Below are positions 7,053 to 10,346 of a stretch of 10,346 nt of DNA, in pieces. The stretch is from Bacillota bacterium (GTDB lineage: Bacteria; Bacillota; Clostridia; Lachnospirales; CAG-274): assembly GCA_017627115.1 (NCBI GenBank), contig JAGAHK010000219.1:1-10346 (forward strand), given 5' to 3'. The translations under genes and the position numbers were made by a program. How positions within the stretch are numbered: the stretch's first letter is position 1; the number at the start of each line of letters is the position of its first letter. The notes under the pieces were generated by a model. It saw only the letters and a list, made by a program, of their open reading frames with translations. It made no database searches and had not been told where the DNA came from.

Positions 7053-7820
7053 ATGAAAAGATTTTTAGCATTAAGTTTAAGCGCACTCATGCTTTGCGGA
7101 GCATTAACAGCTTGCGGCGGCAGCACTGAAACAGAAGCACCCGCACCTGCGGAAACATCTGCACCCGCTGCCGATACAGCTGCACCCGCTGCTGATGCAG
7201 CTGCTCCCGCTGCCGATACAGCAAGCACAGATGGCCCCAAGGCATCCGGTGAAGGCTTCACATTCTCTGACCTTCAGGATAATTACGCTTTACTTTCAGA
7301 CCTTTACGACAAGGTTGAGGCTGCTTATATGGATAACTCCATTGCACAGTCCGATGAGGTAGAGGCTAACCTTACGGAAGCAAAGGATCTTATTGACCAG
7401 ATGGGCGAACTTACAGAAGCAGATTTTGCTGATGAAAAGGATCTTCTTGAAATGAACGATGCTATCTACAATATGTGTGAAGCACTTGGAGCTATCGTTG
7501 ACAAGATGGAAGCAGCTCCCGCTGAAGAAGCTCCTGCTGAAGAAGCTCCCGCTGCCGGAAGCATCACATTTGAGGATCTTCAGAATGCTTATGTTGAACT
7601 TGTAGATGATTACAACACTATCAAGGATGCTGCCGAGTCCGGTGCTGTTACACTTGACGACGATCAGACAGCTGCTATGAACGAAGCTGCCGACCTTATC
7701 AACGAGCTTGGCGAACTTAACGAAGCTGATTTCACATCACAGGAAGATATTGATTCCGTTGGTGCATCTATCGTTTCTATAGACGAAGTTCTTTCAGCTA
7801 TTGCAGCAAGCCTTTCATAA
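7053..7820 (+). CDS. Ala/Glu-rich surface lipoprotein with a duplicated domain
   Basis: The 255-aa product begins with a lipoprotein signal (MKRFLALSLSALMLC) and a lipobox LTAC with the lipidated Cys at residue 21. An Ala/Pro/Thr-rich linker (three AAPAADT-type units) leads to two homologous helical domains of about 85 residues, separated by a second linker (APAEE repeats). The copies align at TFSDLQDNY / TFEDLQNAY, at LIDQMGELTEADF / LINELGELNEADF and at their ends. The protein is strongly acidic and the mature part contains no Arg and only about six Lys. ATG 7053 has AAGG about 9 nt upstream; an in-frame ATG at 7023 lacks a ribosome site and would push charged residues ahead of the signal. 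It is probably displayed on the outer membrane face. I do not recognise the repeated domain. It shares its promoter architecture with the peptide/protease unit, suggesting co-regulation by the LytTR regulator. Confidence 0.85.
   Translation: MKRFLALSLSALMLCGALTACGGSTETEAPAPAETSAPAADTAAPAADAAAPAADTASTDGPKASGEGFTFSDLQDNYALLSDLYDKVEAAYMDNSIAQSDEVEANLTEAKDLIDQMGELTEADFADEKDLLEMNDAIYNMCEALGAIVDKMEAAPAEEAPAEEAPAAGSITFEDLQNAYVELVDDYNTIKDAAESGAVTLDDDQTAAMNEAADLINELGELNEADFTSQEDIDSVGASIVSIDEVLSAIAASLS
7158..7220 (+). repeat. 21-bp tandem repeat, three units, in the lipoprotein linker
   Basis: Three near-identical 21-bp units (7158-7178, 7179-7199, 7200-7220) encode SAPAADT / AAPAADA / AAPAADT. They form a flexible spacer between the lipid anchor and the first domain. 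Such repeats can change copy number by slippage in frame. Confidence 0.75.
7515..7556 (+). repeat. 15-bp tandem repeat in the inter-domain linker
   Basis: Two copies of a 15-bp unit (GCTCCCGCTGAAGAA, then the same with one change) and a partial third encode APAEE-APAEE-APAA. They separate the two homologous lipoprotein domains. Confidence 0.7.
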
Positions 7821-7876
7821 TTCAAGTTTGAAAATTCTCTGCAGCGCCTAATATGCAGAAGGATTTCATGATAGAG

Positions 7877-7917
7877 AGCCGTTTGTCCTTTGGGCAAGCG
7901 GCTTTCCCCTTTTTCTT
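7877..7917 (+). terminator. intrinsic terminator of the lipoprotein gene
   Basis: AGCCGTTTGTCC (7877-7888) pairs with GGGCAAGCGGCT (7892-7903) over 12 bp, with G-U pairs, around a TTT loop. A pyrimidine tract, TTCCCCTTTTTCTT, follows. Confidence 0.75.
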
Positions 7918-7953
7918 AAAAAAAGCACTGTCCACATGAACAGTGCTTTTTTT
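7918..7953. terminator. bidirectional terminator between lipoprotein and C11 protease
   Basis: AAAAAAAGCACTGT (7918-7931) and ACAGTGCTTTTTTT (7940-7953) form a perfect 14-bp stem with an 8-nt loop. It ends in a U7 run on either strand and serves both convergent genes; the protease stop codon is 16 nt away. Confidence 0.9.
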
Positions 7954-7969
7954 AAGATCAGTCTTGTTT

Positions 7970-9997
7970 TCAGTAAGATACAGTTTCGGTAGTGTAGGTG
8001 TTATTGTATATATCCGTCAGATTGTAATAGAACAGAGTATCGTTTTCTCCTATATCCTCATAGCTTACTTTTAATTCTCCGTTATATGTTATTGCCTCCC
8101 CGAATGAATAAACACCCACAAATTCACTGTTGTAATCATAAAAATCACACGAAAAATCCATCACATCACCGTCATTGAATTGTTTAAGACCTTTTTGCGG
8201 TGCGGCAAGCGTGTTTTCCTCCTGCGCCCTGCGATAGCCCGTAACATAGCCTTCGGGATGTTCCGAATCCCAATAGATCATTATTTCTATTTCTTCCTCG
8301 CCATTGAGCGTTGCGGGAACATAGCCGTAGTTTACATATTTATCGCCGTCTTCCAGATAATATTCCGTGTAAAACGGGACGGTCTGACCGTTCAGCGCGA
8401 CCCAAGTATTATCAAAATCAACTATCATATCCCCGTCATCATCAAAACTGTACATACTGTCCCGGCCGAGGTCTATATAACCCTCGCCGTCATCTATAAG
8501 CACTTGCAGACTTATGTCTGTTATATTCTCCCAGTCTTCGTCACTCATAGAAAGGGCATAATGTCCGTCCTTTTCAAATATTTCAAGCTCGTCATATTCA
8601 CTGAGTTCAAAATCGTCATCAAAATATTCCTCGCTCTCATTTTCGTTGTACCACGAAGCATTATGCAGGTTTTCGAGGAAGTCCGCCGCCGCAGTCGAAG
8701 AATAATTTTCGTTTTGGCTGTTGTTTGCCGCCACCTGTCCGCCTGTCATTATGGTGAGGAACTTATCAAAAAACGGCTCATATTCCTTAAAACCGTATAT
8801 TTCCATATCCCCTGCCGTTTCTTCATAGTATTCGGGGCCTATATAGGGGAAATACATAGCAAGTCCGTTCGCCCCGTAGGTGGAGCTGTTTGAATATTTT
8901 ACCGCACTTGAGACCGCATCTATAACCTCCTGCTTGCCCTCTATGCCGTCAAGCCTTGTAACATAGGATAAAATATCTATCTGTTCAAAACCGCCGTCGC
9001 CAAAATCTTTTGCATTGGCTCTTGCGTTTGATATACTGCCGTAAAGCTCGTTTATATTTTCTGCCGAGTTATTCATATACTTGCTCAAAGTCTGATAAGT
9101 ATACGGTATCTCCGACAGATCGGTCACGGAAAGCGTATTTGTATCCCAGAAGCTCGAATCGGGGCCTTCAATATAATCGTCAACTATTATCTTGCCGAGT
9201 TCGACCGAGTCTATGACCGTGTTTCCCGAAAGACTGCTCACCCAGTTTGTATAGAACCAGCCCGTGCCGGGCTCCGTTTCTTCCGAAGCTACAAGGTAGT
9301 CCGCATAGGGTTCGAGCATATACGCCGTTTCAAGTGTACCCATAAGGCAGGCATCAAAACCTACTATATCAAATTTTACGCCGCTTTCGTCAAGCGCCTT
9401 GCCTATCTCCGACAATTCAAGCATTTCGTCCTCGTGATATTCATCCACACCGAAGCCAAGCATGGAGCCGCCGCCGTGGTTCCAGAAAACCAGTATGTTT
9501 CTGTCGGCGGGATAGCATTTTGCCGACCATTTTATAAACTCCGAAAGCGTGTCAGGTTCTACCATAGAAGTATTGCCCATATCTTCCATAAGGCTTATTT
9601 TTCCGTTCTGTATAACATGGCGCTGTGTCGCCCCGCTTTTTATATACGGATTATGCCATGTTTTTGTACCGCCCGTCTGCAAAGTAATGTTTATGCCCGA
9701 TGTATCGGCGGCAAGTATCTCGTCAATATCTTTTGATGCGCTGCCGTCCTCGCTTTCAAGGTCGGAGCCTATCATATATATCATCAGAGTCGTTTCCGCC
9801 CTGTCACCGCTCAGATCGGTATAATTTTCGCGCTTGTCCTCAACGGTTATCTCATTGTGCATAAATGCAGGCTCATCTTCTCCCGACATTATCCCGATAA
9901 TAAGTAAAAATATCACTGCCAATATCACCATCGTAAGACAGCCGCAGCCGCAGCCGAGTCCGATAAGACAGCCTTTATTTGATTTTTTTTGTTCCAT
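7970..9997 (-). CDS. membrane-anchored clostripain-family (C11) cysteine protease
   Basis: This 675-aa protein is a peptidase C11 member, the clostripain family, which typically cuts after Arg (some members also after Lys). The catalytic pair is visible: His174 in FWNHGGG and Cys217 in GFDACLMG. Other family marks are the opening strand LMIYMIGSDLES (~71-82) and VASEETEPGTGW (~236-247). A Cys/Gly-rich start (GCLIGLGCGCGC, residues 9-20) precedes one hydrophobic span (~21-37), so it is probably anchored with the catalytic domain outside. A ~230-residue acidic beta-rich region after residue ~440 may bind substrate. ATG 9997 has AGGAGA 6-7 nt upstream. The gene follows the 50-aa peptide gene by 58 nt containing a terminator and no visible promoter. 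Its expression is likely read-through from the peptide promoter and thus tied to the LytTR-like operator. The natural substrate is unknown; the peptide is a candidate. Confidence 0.92.
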   Translation of the reverse strand: MEQKKSNKGCLIGLGCGCGCLTMVILAVIFLLIIGIMSGEDEPAFMHNEITVEDKRENYTDLSGDRAETTLMIYMIGSDLESEDGSASKDIDEILAADTSGINITLQTGGTKTWHNPYIKSGATQRHVIQNGKISLMEDMGNTSMVEPDTLSEFIKWSAKCYPADRNILVFWNHGGGSMLGFGVDEYHEDEMLELSEIGKALDESGVKFDIVGFDACLMGTLETAYMLEPYADYLVASEETEPGTGWFYTNWVSSLSGNTVIDSVELGKIIVDDYIEGPDSSFWDTNTLSVTDLSEIPYTYQTLSKYMNNSAENINELYGSISNARANAKDFGDGGFEQIDILSYVTRLDGIEGKQEVIDAVSSAVKYSNSSTYGANGLAMYFPYIGPEYYEETAGDMEIYGFKEYEPFFDKFLTIMTGGQVAANNSQNENYSSTAAADFLENLHNASWYNENESEEYFDDDFELSEYDELEIFEKDGHYALSMSDEDWENITDISLQVLIDDGEGYIDLGRDSMYSFDDDGDMIVDFDNTWVALNGQTVPFYTEYYLEDGDKYVNYGYVPATLNGEEEIEIMIYWDSEHPEGYVTGYRRAQEENTLAAPQKGLKQFNDGDVMDFSCDFYDYNSEFVGVYSFGEAITYNGELKVSYEDIGENDTLFYYNLTDIYNNTYTTETVSY

Positions 9998-10024
9998 AAT
10001 ATCTCTCCTTGAAATTCTGTTTCT

Positions 10025-10050
10025 AAAAAAGGGGCATATTTCAGCCCCTT
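10025..10050 (-). terminator. intrinsic terminator between peptide gene and protease gene
   Basis: Read on minus, AAGGGGC (plus 10050-10044) and GCCCCTT (plus 10035-10029) form a 7-bp stem with an 8-nt loop; the stem's last two U run on into a UUUUUU tract (plus 10030-10025). It begins about 6 nt after the peptide stop. It would release most transcripts after the peptide and let a fraction continue into the protease. Confidence 0.8.
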
Positions 10051-10055
10051 AATTT

Positions 10056-10208
10056 TTATTGTCCATCCATACATAGCAGTGACTGCCCACACCGACACAG
10101 AACATAGTCACCGTAAAGCACCTGCCCCGCACTTACCTGTGTTAAATTTATATTTGCGCTCAGCATCACAGCCGAAAGCATAAAAGACAATGCGTTTTTT
10201 ATTTTCAC
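10056..10208 (-). CDS. 50-aa secreted Cys-containing peptide
   Basis: This small gene has a GTG start at 10208 with AAAGGAGA 8 nt upstream and a TAA stop at 10056-10058. The product has a clear export signal: basic MKIKN, a hydrophobic core (ALSFMLSAVMLSANINL) and a VSA cleavage site after residue 27. The predicted mature 23-mer starts GQVLYGDY and carries three Cys (38, 40, 46) in a C-R-C-x5-C pattern. Its single Arg (39) sits between two of them and there is no Lys. I know no matching family. It could be a peptide pheromone, a bacteriocin-like or protease-linked propeptide, or simply a leader. It has its own promoter with the inverted-repeat operator upstream and a terminator downstream, followed by the C11 protease gene. 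Start, ribosome site, signal peptide, promoter and terminator agree, so the gene is likely real; function is open. Confidence 0.75.
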   Translation of the reverse strand: MKIKNALSFMLSAVMLSANINLTQVSAGQVLYGDYVLCRCGQSLLCMDGQ

Positions 10209-10250
10209 GTAAATTATCTCCTTTCAAAAAATCGAAAAGTTCTTTATTTT

Positions 10251-10279
10251 AGTATACCATATTATTTGCGAACAAAAAC
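10251..10279 (-). promoter_or_regulatory. promoter of the peptide/protease unit
   Basis: On minus, TATACT (plus 10251-10256) is a good -10. The -35 region, 16-17 nt upstream, reads GTTTTT/TTTTTG and is poor. It overlaps the left operator arm (10277-10290), as expected for an activator-dependent promoter. The start codon is about 42 nt downstream of the -10. Confidence 0.6.
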
Positions 10280-10320
10280 TGCCGGTTTCGTAATCCCAAA
10301 TTTCGAAACTGACAGTTTAC
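10274..10320. promoter_or_regulatory. inverted-repeat operator, likely LytTR-type (copy 2, between divergent promoters)
   Basis: Arms AACTGCCGGTTTCG (10277-10290) and CGAAACTGACAGTT (10304-10317) pair at 12 of 14 positions with a 13-nt gap, the same size as copy 1. The right half-site ACAGTTTAC is identical to copy 1; the left one, read on minus, is GCAGTTTTT. Each arm abuts a -35 region, one for the leftward peptide gene and one for a rightward gene outside the window. Confidence 0.75.
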
Positions 10321-10344
10321 TTTATACTAAAGTTATTGTATAAT
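10316..10344 (+). promoter_or_regulatory. rightward promoter for a gene beyond the window
   Basis: TTTACT (10316-10321), a 17-nt spacer and a perfect TATAAT (10339-10344) form a strong promoter. Its offset from the operator arm equals that of the lipoprotein promoter, so a further co-regulated gene should start just past the right edge. Confidence 0.75.
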
Positions 10345-10346
10345 AA

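Noticed and set aside
7001..7261. Minus-strand frame rich in Ala/Ser over the lipoprotein start
   Set aside because: It is the complement of the Ala-rich repeat linker and signal peptide, with no ribosome site.
7158..7556. CRISPR-like repeats
   Set aside because: They are in-frame coding tandem repeats with no spacers.
8180..8893. 237-codon plus-strand frame within the C11 protease
   Set aside because: It lies wholly antisense to a protease with clear catalytic motifs; composition is that of a shadow frame.

Overview
The window suggests a low-to-moderate GC Gram-positive gut-type Clostridium relative, perhaps an Oscillospirales/Ruminococcaceae-like organism. This is an inference from strong GGAGG ribosome binding sites, a GHKL/LytTR two-component pair, a clostripain-family (C11) protease, a LURP-one-related protein and an Ala/Glu-rich lipoprotein. 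No rRNA, tRNA, CRISPR array or clear insertion sequence is visible.

Layout. A LURP-one-related protein gene (197-1114, +) has its own sigma-A-type promoter. A gene-free, hairpin-rich gap (1115-1515) follows. Next comes a four-gene minus-strand operon, in transcription order: a 795-aa MalT/LuxR-like ATPase regulator (6793-4406), an 87-aa protein of uncertain, possibly PqqD-like, fold (4401-4138), a LytTR response regulator (4115-3327) and a GHKL sensor kinase (3321-1516). Pointing the other way is a lipoprotein gene with a duplicated domain (7053-7820, +). It meets a minus-strand unit at a bidirectional terminator (7918-7953). That unit consists of a 50-aa secreted Cys-containing peptide (10208-10056), an intrinsic terminator, then a membrane-anchored C11 protease (9997-7970).

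The most interesting signal is a pair of matching inverted repeats, at 6907-6953 and 10274-10320. Each has two 14-bp arms separated by exactly 13 nt. In both, the right arm runs into a -35 box followed 17 nt later by a -10 box, in identical register. The half-site ACAGTTTAC fits the published LytTR-domain consensus at 8 of 9 positions, and a LytTR regulator is encoded in the same window. One copy drives the lipoprotein. The other sits between divergent promoters, one for the peptide/protease unit and one for a gene beyond the right edge.

Working model (inference): the kinase and LytTR regulator control a local regulon of a small exported peptide, a surface protease and a surface lipoprotein. 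The predicted mature peptide has a single Arg, between two Cys, and no Lys. The mature lipoprotein has no Arg at all. Clostripain-family proteases typically cut after Arg, so the protease may process or inactivate the peptide while sparing the lipoprotein. Whether the peptide is the signal sensed by the kinase cannot be decided from sequence alone.
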